Of a DNA stretch of 64,000 bases, positions 43,601 through 50,867 are shown piece after piece (the stretch's first letter is position 1; each line of letters starts with the position of its first letter). The translations under genes and the position numbers were made by a program. The notes beneath the pieces were generated by a model that was given only the letters and a program-made list of their open reading frames with translations, did not search any database and was not told the origin of the DNA. Origin of the DNA: Bryobacterales bacterium. GTDB lineage: Bacteria; Acidobacteriota; Terriglobia; Bryobacterales; Bryobacteraceae. The stretch is from contig PMUP01000057.1 in assembly GCA_003166865.1 (NCBI GenBank), positions 131,831 to 195,830 on the forward strand, read 5' to 3'.

Positions 43601-43964
43601 GGAACAGAATGCTCTTTCCGTCCGGCGTCCAACCCAGCACGAGATCGGGCGCTGGATGATACGTCAAGCGGCGCGGCTCGCCGCCTCCCGCGGGGATGAC
43701 GTACACGTCGGAGTTTCCGTCGTACTCGCCGGTGAATGCGATCCACTGCCCGTCGGGGGAGAATTTCGGAAATACTTCCGCACCGGGCGCGGCTGTCAGC
43801 CGGCGGGCGCTGCCTCCCGAGCGGGGCGCGGCCCAGAGATCGCCCGCATACACGAACACAATGGAGTCTCGCGACAGGTCCGGATAGCGCAGCAGCTTGG
43901 TCTCCGGAGCCGCAAACAGCGCGGCCTCCGGCAAAAGCAAGGCGACAAGAATGGCAAAGCGCAT
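40656..43964 (-). CDS. Tricorn-like periplasmic protease (S41 family)
   Basis: A 1102-residue exported protease. After a signal peptide (about 1-18) come two beta-propeller regions of WD40/TolB type with repeated FSPDGQ, WSPDGK and WTPDGK turns (20-520). A Lys/Asp/Glu/Ala-rich linker (KKDEAKKDEAKPADGKQDET, about 540-590) follows, then a tricorn core domain and a PDZ domain (EGDYLIAVNGSAVRAPANPY). The C-terminal S41 peptidase has VDERYNRGGFIPDFFTEKLQ and NELAGSGGDAFPWYF, where the serine in GSGGDA is the likely nucleophile. Tricorn-type enzymes trim peptides. The ATG at 43964 is divergent from the yhhQ gene (84 bp). Confidence 0.93.
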   Translation of the reverse strand: MRFAILVALLLPEAALFAAPETKLLRYPDLSRDSIVFVYAGDLWAAPRSGGSARRLTAAPGAEVFPKFSPDGQWIAFTGEYDGNSDVYVIPAGGGEPRRLTYHPAPDLVLGWTPDGKSILFRSSRGGAVPSRIYTVPLEGGMEQVLPVPRASLTSFSPDGQKIAYNPTSQEFRTWKRYRGGWFNYIGIYDLKKNTYEELPRSGALDQFPMWSGNAIYFISDRDGTMNLFRYDLESKRTEKLTNYAEYDIKWPSLNAGAIVYENGGTLHVLDLKPGSKPKDVPIEVAGDLITARPEIKTVSGSIRGFGISPTGVRAVVEARGDIFTIPAEKGAIRNLTDSTGVHERDPAWSPDGKWITYFSDRSGEFELYLRPQTGGDEVRVTSDGNCYRYEPIWSPDSKKVAWWDKKLRLYYVDIEQKQPVLVDTAVFRGNRHVGWSPDSKWMAYLKTGDNQSDSIYLYSLDAKKATQVTDGFYNDSEPVFDSGGKYLFFISSRFFYPSAGNFDQRFNYYNTDGIFALVLKAGEASPFAPQSDDEKDAAKKDEAKKDEAKPADGKQDETAKDEKKPDAKADEVKPVQIDLDGLGTRIAAVPIPSGNLGRLEARKGKLFYISRPIESTLNGQPGPQPPQGTLHMYDLQKREDKVALLGIDAYDLDKAGAKFLYKAGDDYGITEAQPGKKPGDGKLNLAALQVRIEPREEWKEIFHEAWRVERDFYWDPAMGGVDWKKIGARYEALLPWVAHRDDLNYIIGEMIAELSTSHTYVSGGDLPQAKHIGVGLLGVDFEADQGFYKLAKIYRGENWNPETRSPLTEPGLKIAEGDYLIAVNGSAVRAPANPYSFFQNLADRVVTLKINDKPSDQGAWEISVQAAGSENGLRYYDWVESRREIVKKMTNGRVAYMHVPNTAIEGIQAFDKYLVGQNAMEALIVDERYNRGGFIPDFFTEKLQRRRLNLLAFREGRDIPLPTGITGPKVMIVNELAGSGGDAFPWYFQQEKIGPVVGTRTWGGLVGISSSIPLMDGGTVTAPEFAFWSLEKGGNWIVENHGVDPDYLVEQRPDLEVSGHDPQLEKAIELINQQLKNSPPVPARPKYPDKTKLETPASSRK

Positions 43965-44048
43965 GTATTAGCCCAGCATATCCCAGGCGGGACCGAACTG
44001 AATGGCGATCTTCCGATCCTAACTTCTGGTCTCCTCTATAATTAGGAC

Positions 44049-44732
44049 TTGCCCGAAAAGCCCAAGATCTTCAAGTATTACGATCTGCTTGCAAGCATCT
44101 TCATCGTAGTGCTGGTGATTTCGAACCTGTTGGGCCAGAAGATTTGCGCTTTCGGCCCGTTCCGCGTCAGCGGAGCCCAACTGTTGTTTCCGATCACCTA
44201 CATCTTCGGCGACGTTTTTACCGAGGTGTATGGCTACGGCGGATCGCGGCGAGTGATTTGGATCGGCTTCGTGGCGAATGCGCTGATGGCTGGCCTGGGC
44301 AATCTGATCGTCGCCCTGCCGGCGGCGCCTGAGTGGAAGAATCAGGAAGCGTTTGCAATCGTCTTTCATCAAGTGCCGAGGCTGGTGATCGCGAGCCTGA
44401 TCGCCTATTGGTGCGGCGAATTCGCGAACTCGTTCACGCTCGCCAAGATGAAGCTGATTACGAAGGGCCGCTATCTGTGGACGCGAACCGTCGGGTCGAC
44501 GGTGGTGGGACAGGCAGTGGATACGGTGATCCTGGTGATCATTGCGTTCAGCGGAGAGGTAACCACTTCGGGGATGTTACGGTTGATTCTGTCCGCCTAT
44601 TTGTTCAAAGTGGTCTATGAAGTAATCGCGACGCCGGCCACTTACGCGATCGTGGGCTTCCTCAAGCGCAACGAGGGTATCGACACGTTCGACTACCAGA
44701 CGCGCTTCACGCCTTTTGCCACCGAAATCTAA
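44049..44732 (+). CDS. Queuosine precursor transporter (YhhQ family)
   Basis: A 227-residue inner-membrane protein of the YhhQ/DUF165 family, which imports queuosine precursors such as preQ0/preQ1. About six hydrophobic helices are visible. Family blocks are ISNLLGQKICAFGPFRVSGA, FPITYIFGDVFTEVYGYGGS and YWCGEFANSFTLAKMKLITK, then TVGSTVVGQAVDT. The start is TTG at 44049 (MPEKPKIFKYYD) with AGGA nearby. It is convergent with the patatin gene, overlapping by four bases. Pterin genes at 23-25 kb are separate, so the two need not be linked. Confidence 0.9.
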   Translation: MPEKPKIFKYYDLLASIFIVVLVISNLLGQKICAFGPFRVSGAQLLFPITYIFGDVFTEVYGYGGSRRVIWIGFVANALMAGLGNLIVALPAAPEWKNQEAFAIVFHQVPRLVIASLIAYWCGEFANSFTLAKMKLITKGRYLWTRTVGSTVVGQAVDTVILVIIAFSGEVTTSGMLRLILSAYLFKVVYEVIATPATYAIVGFLKRNEGIDTFDYQTRFTPFATEI

Positions 44733-45742
44733 TCCTTCTCCGTGAGCTTCTGGCAGAGTTGATCGAGGTTCGCCGATTCCCGCTCGACCAGATTGAACGC
44801 CAGCGCCCTCAGGGCAGTGATATTTTCTGGACTCGTGTTGTCGAGCCGGTGGTTGTGGCTGTCCAGCGTGGTCTGAAACCGGTAATAGCGTTTGCAGTCC
44901 GCGGATGTGCCGGGCAAGAGCTGGCGGAGTTGATAATCCACCGTGCGGCTGCCGCCGTCGAAGACGACATCCAGCAGCGGCATGGCCCATCGTAGGCCCC
45001 CCCAATCCTTGGTTTGCTCGTAGGGCAAGCAGCAGGTTAACTCGCCGGTTCCGAGTGAGACGATCATGAAATCCGTGGCGTCCGGTTGAGCGGTGCGTGC
45101 TTCAACCAGCGCGCAGGCGCCGGGGTTGTTGGCGAATACGCCGCCATCGATGAGCGTGTAGTGATCGGTAAACGTTCCGGTAGGTAGTTTCATGGGCTCG
45201 AAGTAAGTGGGGGCGGCGGAGGTGGCACGGGCTACTTCGCGCGCCGGAAAATCGTAATCCGAGCGTTCGCGTGCGATCGCGCTGCGGAAGAAGAAGGGAA
45301 AGCTGCGCTCAATTTCGTAACTGGTAATCAGCACGTCGGTGGCGGCGTCGCTCAGCCGTGAGTTGCCGAAGTATTCGAGCAGCACCTGTTCGATCCCAGT
45401 AGCGGGGTATTTCGCGCGCCGCAGATTGCCGCAAGCCGCGGCCCTGTGAAAGAGACTGCGCGAGAAAATGCGGTTCCCGTCGCGCACATAGATTTCGAGC
45501 AGTTGGCTGGCCGCGTAGAGCGGCGCCGGCGGGGTCTTCGGAATGCTGAGCCCAAGCGCCAGGATTCCACCAGTGGATGTTCCGGCGATCAAGTCAAATA
45601 GGCGGGCGATGGGGCGCTTGGTACGCTTCTCGATTTCGGCCAGAAGCATGGCCGGAATGATTCCGCGGATGCCGCCGCCGTCGATGGATAGGATTTTGAT
45701 CACGGCCGCCAGGTTGTGCGCGATGTTGGATAGAAGTCGCAC
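44729..45742 (-). CDS. Patatin-like phospholipase
   Basis: A 337-residue lipid acyl hydrolase with a Ser-Asp dyad. The oxyanion hole is DGGGIRG (21-27), the nucleophile elbow GTSTG has S56, and the catalytic aspartate is D199 in LIDGGVFANNP. There is no signal peptide. The CBASS effector CapV has this domain order, but no cyclic-nucleotide synthase or regulator is beside it, so this is more likely an ordinary phospholipase. ATG at 45742 was used; a GTG at 45703 before VIKILSIDGGG is an alternative start. Confidence 0.88.
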   Translation of the reverse strand: MRLLSNIAHNLAAVIKILSIDGGGIRGIIPAMLLAEIEKRTKRPIARLFDLIAGTSTGGILALGLSIPKTPPAPLYAASQLLEIYVRDGNRIFSRSLFHRAAACGNLRRAKYPATGIEQVLLEYFGNSRLSDAATDVLITSYEIERSFPFFFRSAIARERSDYDFPAREVARATSAAPTYFEPMKLPTGTFTDHYTLIDGGVFANNPGACALVEARTAQPDATDFMIVSLGTGELTCCLPYEQTKDWGGLRWAMPLLDVVFDGGSRTVDYQLRQLLPGTSADCKRYYRFQTTLDSHNHRLDNTSPENITALRALAFNLVERESANLDQLCQKLTEKD

Positions 45743-45904
45743 GGGCCGCGGCGCGAGGCTGTTATCCTCGCAGGAGCAATTACCGCAGCCCGTGCGCTTC
45801 CGCCATCACCCAAGCCAAGCGTACTGCTCGACCACGCGGGCGGCCTGGTGGGAGATGCTCAACTAGCGAGAAAGGCTGGGGAAATAAATCGCCGAGCGCG
45901 GGGA

Positions 45905-46423
45905 TCAGACGTCTTTGAACAGCTCTTCGGAAGAAATTTCAAAATCGAACTCAGGCAGCTTAAGGCTGGCATGTTGCAGCAGCCCGGCTTCCGTGTATTC
46001 GTAGAGTCGCTTGCGCTGTGGATCAACGAGCCAAACGTGTTTCACGCCCCAGCGCCGGTAGTCTTCAAGCCGCTCCGTTAGATCGCTATAGCGGTCGTCA
46101 GGCGAGACGATTTCGACGGCTATATAAGGCGGGCTGGTCCCATAACGGCCTTCCGGCCGGGGACCCTGATAGACGGCGACATCCGCGACGCGGTATAGGT
46201 CTGATTCGATCTGCAGCCGCGGCTCTGTTAGAAGGGTCAAATGCACCTTCGGCAGCAAACGTCCAAGCAGAAGGATCAGCAGAGCCTGGATTTGAGCGTG
46301 AACTAGTGTTGGCAAGGTTCTTTCTACGACCTGCCCGTGAACGTAGTCCGGTTCCGGGCGGTCGTCGAATACCAGGCCGAGGTACTCTTCCACGCCGATC
46401 TGCGTCTTTGCCAGCATCTTCAT
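45905..46423 (-). CDS. Uma2-family (DUF820) putative restriction-like nuclease
   Basis: A 172-residue PD-(D/E)XK-fold protein of the Uma2 family. YLGLVFDDRPEPDYVHGQVV is the N-terminal block, RVADVAVYQG the central aspartate strand, and PYIAVEIVSPDD the glutamate strand of the nuclease-like core, followed by DYRRWGVKHVWLVDPQRKRL. Uma2 genes are abundant in cyanobacteria and acidobacteria; their role is unsettled, often thought to be nuclease-like. ATG at 46423 with a second Met at 3. The short gap of 160 bp to the patatin gene holds no clear gene. Confidence 0.85.
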   Translation of the reverse strand: MKMLAKTQIGVEEYLGLVFDDRPEPDYVHGQVVERTLPTLVHAQIQALLILLLGRLLPKVHLTLLTEPRLQIESDLYRVADVAVYQGPRPEGRYGTSPPYIAVEIVSPDDRYSDLTERLEDYRRWGVKHVWLVDPQRKRLYEYTEAGLLQHASLKLPEFDFEISSEELFKDV

Positions 46424-46484
46424 CTATCATACGCCCCCGCGCGAAGTAGCGACAGCTCCTGGCCGGGCGCATAAACGTTGTAAG

Positions 46485-46513
46485 TTGAAAATGTTTGCGT
46501 GGCTGTGTTATGT
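46485..46513 (+). promoter_or_regulatory. Candidate sigma70-type promoter for ku
   Basis: TTGAAA at 46485-46490 and TTATGT at 46508-46513 are separated by 17 bases and lie 27 bp before the ku start. A ribosome site GGGAGG (46525-46530) is well placed before ATG 46540. The -10 is weak, so this is a tentative call. Confidence 0.4.
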
Positions 46514-46539
46514 CTACCTAAAGTGGGAGGTTGTTCCCT

Positions 46540-47382
46540 ATGGCATCAACAGTCTGGAAAGGCCATCTTACTTTCGGCCTGGTTTCTTTTCCCGTGAAGC
46601 TGTTCACCGCTGCCCGCAGCGAAGGCATCAGCTTTAACCAATTGCATAAGACCGATAACTCGCGCGTCAAACAGGTGATCTACTGCCAGGCGGAAGACAA
46701 GCCCATTCCGCGCAGCGAGATCGTCAAGGGCTACGAGTACGAGAAGGACCACTACGTCGTGGTGGAGGACGAAGAGATCAAGAAAATGGCGCCGTCCAGC
46801 GCCAAGGTAATGGAGATCCTCGAATTCGTGAAGTCCGCCGAGGTGGACCCGATCTATTTCGAAAGCTCCTTCTACATGGCGCCGGACGACGCAGGCCAAA
46901 AACCGTACGCGCTGCTCTATGACACGCTGAAGCGCACCGGTTACGTGGGTGTGGCGAAGATCGCCATGCACAACCGCGAGCACATCGTCATCTTCCGGCC
47001 GGGCGCCCACGGGCTGCTCATGCACACCATGTACTACGCCAACGAAGTCCGGCGGGTGGAGGAATTCCGCACCGACACCGGATTGGTGAAGGATCAAGAA
47101 CTGAAGCTCGCCGAGATGCTGGTTGAATCGCTGGCTGCTCCCTTTGAGCCGCAGAAATATCACGACACCTACATGGATAATCTCCAGGCGCTGATCGACG
47201 CCAAGGTCTCCGGACAAGAGGTAGTGACGCCACCCGCGGCCGAGCCGGCCAAGGTGATCGACATCATGCAGGCGTTAAAGCAAAGTCTGGCCGCGGCCAA
47301 GAAACCGCCCGCATCGGTTGCGACGCTGGGCGCGGAACTGGAGAAGAAGACTGCCGGGAAGAAGCGAACGGCGCGCGGTTAA
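46540..47382 (+). CDS. ku: Bacterial Ku, non-homologous end joining protein
   Basis: A 280-residue Ku protein that binds DNA double-strand ends for non-homologous end joining. The start MASTVWKGHLTFGLVSFPVK and later SEIVKGYEYEKDHYVVVEDE and FESSFYMAPDD are hallmark blocks; the C-terminal domain ends in a lysine-rich tail (EKKTAGKKRTARG) thought to bind DNA. The ATG at 46540 follows GGGAGG by nine bases; an in-frame TTG at 46531 is less likely. LigD is not in the window, so its partner is elsewhere. The 3' end overlaps the convergent TPR relic by four bases. Confidence 0.96.
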   Translation: MASTVWKGHLTFGLVSFPVKLFTAARSEGISFNQLHKTDNSRVKQVIYCQAEDKPIPRSEIVKGYEYEKDHYVVVEDEEIKKMAPSSAKVMEILEFVKSAEVDPIYFESSFYMAPDDAGQKPYALLYDTLKRTGYVGVAKIAMHNREHIVIFRPGAHGLLMHTMYYANEVRRVEEFRTDTGLVKDQELKLAEMLVESLAAPFEPQKYHDTYMDNLQALIDAKVSGQEVVTPPAAEPAKVIDIMQALKQSLAAAKKPPASVATLGAELEKKTAGKKRTARG

Positions 47383-47830
47383 CGCGATTTCGCCTGGTAT
47401 TCTTTCAGCTCATCCTGCAGCCATTGGCGCAACCGCGACGGCGGGTCGCCTGGCTTGGTGGTTGGCGTGACGGCCAAGGCTCGCTGGGCTGCGTTGACGG
47501 CCTGCGCGTAGTTCTTGTTCAAGCCGTAAGCTTCCGACAAATAACCTGGCGCCGCGGGGTTCTTGCCCGATGCGAGCTGGTCGGCGCGTAAGGCGAATCG
47601 GAGCGCGGCTGTATAGTCCCGCAGTGACGGCACTTGTGTTTCCGCGACACTGCGCACGGCCTCGATCAATTGGCTGTGGTGTCGCATCGGGGCTCTCGCC
47701 GATAGATGGTATTCGCGGTATCTCGCTTCACGATTACATCGAGAATCTGGACGGCCTTTTGCAAATTCTGAAACGCCGCAGCAGAGTGGTGATGTACGTC
47801 GGCTGGGTGGTCTCCGACATACAGCAACAT
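47379..47830 (-). pseudogene. C-terminal relic of a TPR protein (possibly of a Ser/Thr kinase)
   Basis: Two pieces in different frames. From 47830 the reading HHSAAAFQNLQKAVQILDVI continues to a stop near 47680, and from 47687 a second frame gives LRDYTAALRFALRADQL, NYAQAVNAAQRALAVTP and LRQWLQDELKEYQ. Both halves read as TPR helices like those that end acidobacterial Ser/Thr kinases, and one frameshift around 47685 would join them. No kinase or N-terminal part is left. The 102-residue second frame could still be expressed as a small TPR fragment, but I judge it non-functional. Confidence 0.55.
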
Positions 47831-47871
47831 TATTGTCTCAGACGACGAACAGCTTTGAGTGAGCGCTCGGA

Positions 47872-47926
47872 GAGCTATTTACCAACACCGGAGCTATTTA
47901 CCAACACCGGAGCTATTTACCAACAA
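47872..47926. repeat. 19-bp tandem repeat, three copies
   Basis: The unit GAGCTATTTACCAACACCG stands at 47872-47890, again at 47891-47909, and a third, partial copy (17 bases, ending CAACAA) runs 47910-47926. The third copy contains the stop codon and final Val-Gly-Lys codons of the minus-strand gene 47913-48749, so the array is a head-to-tail multiplication of that gene's 3' end, probably by strand slippage. Confidence 0.85.
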
Positions 47927-48749
47927 GGTGCTGCAGGTCTTTGTTGTTTTCCTGGCAGATGTATTCCATCAACTCCTGGTTGGGCTGCCAGGTCGACGTC
48001 GTCACCACGGTCCACGGTTTGGTGTAGTAATCGGGATCGTCGATGGTGGCTTCCAGACGCAGCGTGTTGGAATCGGGTCGTGTGAACTTTTCAGTGACGT
48101 GCAGTTTCTCGCCGTGCCCATGACCGGCGGCATCCAGCCACGTTCTATCGTTCATCCCGACGGTATCCACCACCAACGTGTCGCCCTCCCAGTGGCCGAC
48201 CGAATATCCCAGGTAATTCGGGTTCGGATCCTTGGGCTGCTGGCGTCCGTCCATCCAGATGATGCGCCACACGTGCGCGCCGCCTTCATAGATAAAGAGG
48301 ATGCGGTCGGGCATCTGGAAAATCTCGGTCGGATACGGCGTGTACATCATGCGCGGAACGCCGGGCGGCAAGCAGAAGCCCTCGGGATCGTCCTTGGAAT
48401 GAGTCTCGGTGGCCTGGTCAAAAAACTTCTTGCCGAGCGCGTTGAACGGCACCACCACCGGACCGCCGTCCGGCGACCGCCCCTGCTTCTGCATATCGAT
48501 GATGTAGGGCACTCGCCACATGCCTTTTGCCAAGCCGCCGAAGTCCGGCTTGCCGGCGTTGACACCGTAAAAGGGATTGTCGGGCAAGCGTGGCGCGGGT
48601 CCGGGTGGTGGACCGGGTGGTCGTCTCGGTCCTCCGGGACCCACCGCACCGGGGCCTGGAGGAGGCCCTTCCTGTCCCGACGCCGCAACCACCGATAATG
48701 CAGCTACAAACGCCGCAGTTGCGAACGAGGCAATAATTCGATGAGTCAT
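47913..48749 (-). CDS. Secreted acidobacterial protein of unknown function, paralogue of 60848-61684
   Basis: A 278-residue exported protein. A signal peptide (1-25) is followed by a Pro/Gly-rich linker (PPPGPGAVGPGG and GPRRPPGPPPGPAP) and a mixed domain: FQMPDRILFIYEGGAHVWRI, MDGRQQPKDPNPNYLGYSVG, HWEGDTLVVDTVGMNDRTWL and DPDYYTKPWTV. It ends in KDLQHLVGK. The gene at 60848-61684 shares this core and the same end. No enzyme motif is known. The family is common in Acidobacteria in my memory but has no assigned role. It lies 9 bp after the SnoaL-like gene, so they may share a transcript. Confidence 0.8.
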   Translation of the reverse strand: MTHRIIASFATAAFVAALSVVAASGQEGPPPGPGAVGPGGPRRPPGPPPGPAPRLPDNPFYGVNAGKPDFGGLAKGMWRVPYIIDMQKQGRSPDGGPVVVPFNALGKKFFDQATETHSKDDPEGFCLPPGVPRMMYTPYPTEIFQMPDRILFIYEGGAHVWRIIWMDGRQQPKDPNPNYLGYSVGHWEGDTLVVDTVGMNDRTWLDAAGHGHGEKLHVTEKFTRPDSNTLRLEATIDDPDYYTKPWTVVTTSTWQPNQELMEYICQENNKDLQHLVGK

Positions 48750-48758
48750 GCAACTACC

Positions 48759-49250
48759 TTACTTGGATGGCGGCGGCGCCTTGAGTGCCACGTCCCAATG
48801 CTCGGCGATTTTGCCGTTGTCGATGCGGAACATGTCGAACCACGTGGTGGTGTACTTTTGTCCCTTCGCAGTAGGATCATCATACTCGCGGACGAAGGAC
48901 AACGTTACGAAGTTGCCCTCGGCTTGGATCGCGACCAGGCCGGGAACCGTATCCTGCACTGGCTGCGGTCCGCCGAGCTTCGAGAAGTACGCCTTGAAGC
49001 CGACGATGCCCGTGTCGGCGTTCGGATTGTGCTGGATGTAATCTTCCTTCATGTACTTGTCGGCTTCGTCCAGGTGTCGCGCGCGGAGTACGACACGGAA
49101 GAAGTCGTAGGCCAGCTTTTTGTTGGCGGCCAGCTTGGGGTCCTTGCTCTTGAGCAGCGCGGCCTGGTCCGGGGCCGGCACAACGGGGAGAGCGGCGAAA
49201 ATGGGCGCCGCGAATAGGGCGAGCGAAAGGGCGCAACGGAATCGAGTCAT
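48759..49250 (-). CDS. Secreted SnoaL-like (NTF2-fold) protein
   Basis: A 163-residue protein with a signal peptide (MTRFRCALSLALFAAPIFAA) and a SnoaL/NTF2-like cone domain: KKLAYDFFRVVLRARHLDEA, DKYMKEDYIQHNPNADTGIV and TTWFDMFRIDNGKIAEHWDV. These proteins bind small hydrophobic ligands or act as cyclases or isomerases; no catalytic pair can be fixed here. ATG at 49250 begins the signal sequence; the open frame before it is not secretory. It is divergent from padR, 60 bp apart. Confidence 0.82.
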   Translation of the reverse strand: MTRFRCALSLALFAAPIFAALPVVPAPDQAALLKSKDPKLAANKKLAYDFFRVVLRARHLDEADKYMKEDYIQHNPNADTGIVGFKAYFSKLGGPQPVQDTVPGLVAIQAEGNFVTLSFVREYDDPTAKGQKYTTTWFDMFRIDNGKIAEHWDVALKAPPPSK

Positions 49251-49275
49251 ATCGGCCACCGAGTTTATCACAAGC

Positions 49276-49319
49276 TTGACAGTCGAATCCGGCCGGCGTA
49301 ATATGTCGTTATGCGACAT
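49276..49319 (+). promoter_or_regulatory. padR promoter with overlapping palindromic operator
   Basis: TTGACA (49276-49281) and TAATAT (49299-49304) have the ideal 17-base spacer, so this is a strong sigma70-type promoter. The predicted transcript start is at about 49311, which is the A of the padR ATG. The mRNA is therefore probably leaderless, since no ribosome site fits. The perfect palindrome ATGTCG-TTATG-CGACAT (49303-49319) covers the end of the -10 box and the start codon. Its ATGT...ACAT ends resemble known PadR boxes, suggesting autoregulation. Confidence 0.65.
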
Positions 49320-49664
49320 GTCGTGACGAAAGCGCACGTTCTGGACGTCAAGCCGCTGACGGAGCCCGTGCTGCTGATTCTCACCAGCCTGGCCGATCAG
49401 CCTCGCCACGGTTACGCCTTGATCCAGGACATCGAGTCGCTGAGCGGCGGCCGCGTCCGATTGAGCACCGGCACGCTGTTTGGCGCCCTGCGGCGGTTGT
49501 TGGAGGACGGCTGGATCGAGCGCTTCGAGCAGGAAGACACGTCGCGCCAGAAGCAGGCGTATCGGCTAACGGCGGCAGGCAGGAAGCAATTACAACTGGA
49601 GTTGGACCGCATGAAGCAGTTGACTCGCGCCGGAATCGCGCGCCTGCGGGCGAGCGAGGCTTGA
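49311..49664 (+). CDS. PadR-family transcriptional repressor
   Basis: A 117-residue winged-helix regulator. The DNA-binding part runs TEPVLLILTSLADQPRHGYA, IQDIESLSGGRVRLSTGTLF and GALRRLLEDGWIERFEQED; the C-terminal helix (GRKQLQLELDRMKQLTRAGI) forms the dimer. PadR proteins repress genes until a small molecule or stress releases them. A palindromic operator overlaps its own start, and an unknown protein follows, so the target is likely this operon or the divergent SnoaL-like gene. Confidence 0.93.
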   Translation: MRHVVTKAHVLDVKPLTEPVLLILTSLADQPRHGYALIQDIESLSGGRVRLSTGTLFGALRRLLEDGWIERFEQEDTSRQKQAYRLTAAGRKQLQLELDRMKQLTRAGIARLRASEA

Positions 49665-49689
49665 GTAAGAAAACACGTGTGAGGTGGCC

Positions 49690-50169
49690 ATGAAACGAGC
49701 CTATGGGATCTTGCTCCGGCTGTACCCGAGGGACTACCGGGCGATGTTCGCAACTGAAATGTCGAGTGCCTTCGAGAAAGCGTCAGCGGAGCGCCGCCAG
49801 GGGCGGAGCGTTTATGCGCGTTTCGCGCTTGCCGAACTAATGGCCCTGACCATGGGAGCCGGCGCTGAGTGGATCGCCAAGCTCACCACCGATAGCTCCG
49901 TCCGCGGGCGGTCCCTGCCGGATCGTCTGCTAATGCGGCCGCCGGGAGTGTCCTGGGACGCCCACTACGCGGGCGCGTTTCCGAGTGTCCCGGAGGAGGT
50001 GAGCCAGGCGCAAGAACGCACGGAACTCCTGGTGAAGCGCATCATCCACGCGATTTCCCAGCATGACTTCACGGGAGCGCGCCGCTATTCCGATGAAGAA
50101 CGTCAAGCGCGCGCGAGCCTCCGCTCTTTGCGCCAAAAGTATCAGATCGGCGATACCGGCGGTGACTGA
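49690..50169 (+). CDS. Unknown protein downstream of PadR, 159 residues
   Basis: A small protein that starts MKRAYGILLRLYPRDYRAMF and has a hydrophobic patch AELMALTMGAGAEWIAKL, perhaps a weak membrane contact. I recall acidobacterial PadR loci with genes starting similarly, sometimes as part of permease-like proteins (LLRLYPR...F), but no domain can be named. ATG at 49690 is preceded by GAGGTGG as a ribosome site; a GTG at 49684 is an alternative. Its last base is shared with the start of the next gene. Confidence 0.7.
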   Translation: MKRAYGILLRLYPRDYRAMFATEMSSAFEKASAERRQGRSVYARFALAELMALTMGAGAEWIAKLTTDSSVRGRSLPDRLLMRPPGVSWDAHYAGAFPSVPEEVSQAQERTELLVKRIIHAISQHDFTGARRYSDEERQARASLRSLRQKYQIGDTGGD

Positions 50170-50867
50170 TGCTTTTAGGCCATTTCGCGGTAGGCCTGGG
50201 AGCAAAACGCGCCGAGCCGGCTCTCTCGCTCGGGACGCTGGTCTTTGCGGCGCTGTTTGCCGATGTGCTCGCCTTCATCTTGGTTGCCGCGGGGATCGAG
50301 CATTTTCGCATCGCAACCGATGTCCAGAGAAATCGCTTGATGGGCGAGAACATCGTTTACAGTCACAGTTTGCTGATGGATATTCTCTGGGGAGCGTTGC
50401 TGGCCGGGGCATACTTCCTCTGGCGGCGCCACGCGCGCGGGGCGTGGATTCTGTTCGCGGCCGTCGTTAGCCATTGGGTGCTGGACGTGGTCAGCCACCG
50501 CCCCGATATGCGAATCGCGCCGGGCATTCCACGGACTTTTGGGCTCGGGTTATGGAACTCGATCCCAGCGACATTGGTGGTGGAGGGCGGCATGTGGCTG
50601 CTCGCGATCGTTCTCTACGTTCGCGCCACGCGGGCCAACAAGCGAACTGGCGTATACGCATTCTGGGTTGGAATTGTGGTCCTCACGTTGGCGTGGATCG
50701 GCAACATCAGCGCGCCTCCATCGTCGGGAGCTGGCGCGGCCGCGCTCCCCAGCCTGATCTTCTTCGGTTGTGCAATCGGCTGGGCCTATTGGATGGATCG
50801 CGTCCGCAGCAATTCTTCGGCGTACAGCGCGCCCGCGGGCGTCTCTTCGTGTTTGAAAAAGACGTAG
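50169..50867 (+). CDS. YdjM/DUF457-like integral membrane metal-dependent hydrolase
   Basis: A 232-residue inner-membrane protein with about six helices. The histidine/aspartate pairs HFAVGLGAK near the N-terminus, VYSHSLLMDILWG (about 63-75) and SHWVLDVVSHRPDM (about 100-113) match the DUF457/YdjM family, thought to be metal-dependent hydrolases. The function is unproved. It starts one base inside the previous stop, so it belongs to the padR operon. Its last 82 bases overlap the convergent DUF72 gene, and the tail NSSAYSAPAGVSSCLKKT is probably not constrained. Confidence 0.8.
   Translation: MLLGHFAVGLGAKRAEPALSLGTLVFAALFADVLAFILVAAGIEHFRIATDVQRNRLMGENIVYSHSLLMDILWGALLAGAYFLWRRHARGAWILFAAVVSHWVLDVVSHRPDMRIAPGIPRTFGLGLWNSIPATLVVEGGMWLLAIVLYVRATRANKRTGVYAFWVGIVVLTLAWIGNISAPPSSGAGAAALPSLIFFGCAIGWAYWMDRVRSNSSAYSAPAGVSSCLKKT

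Noticed and set aside
44729..45742. CBASS-type effector phospholipase (CapV)
   Set aside because: The patatin motifs fit, but no cyclic oligonucleotide synthase, Cap2/Cap3 or TIR gene lies beside it.
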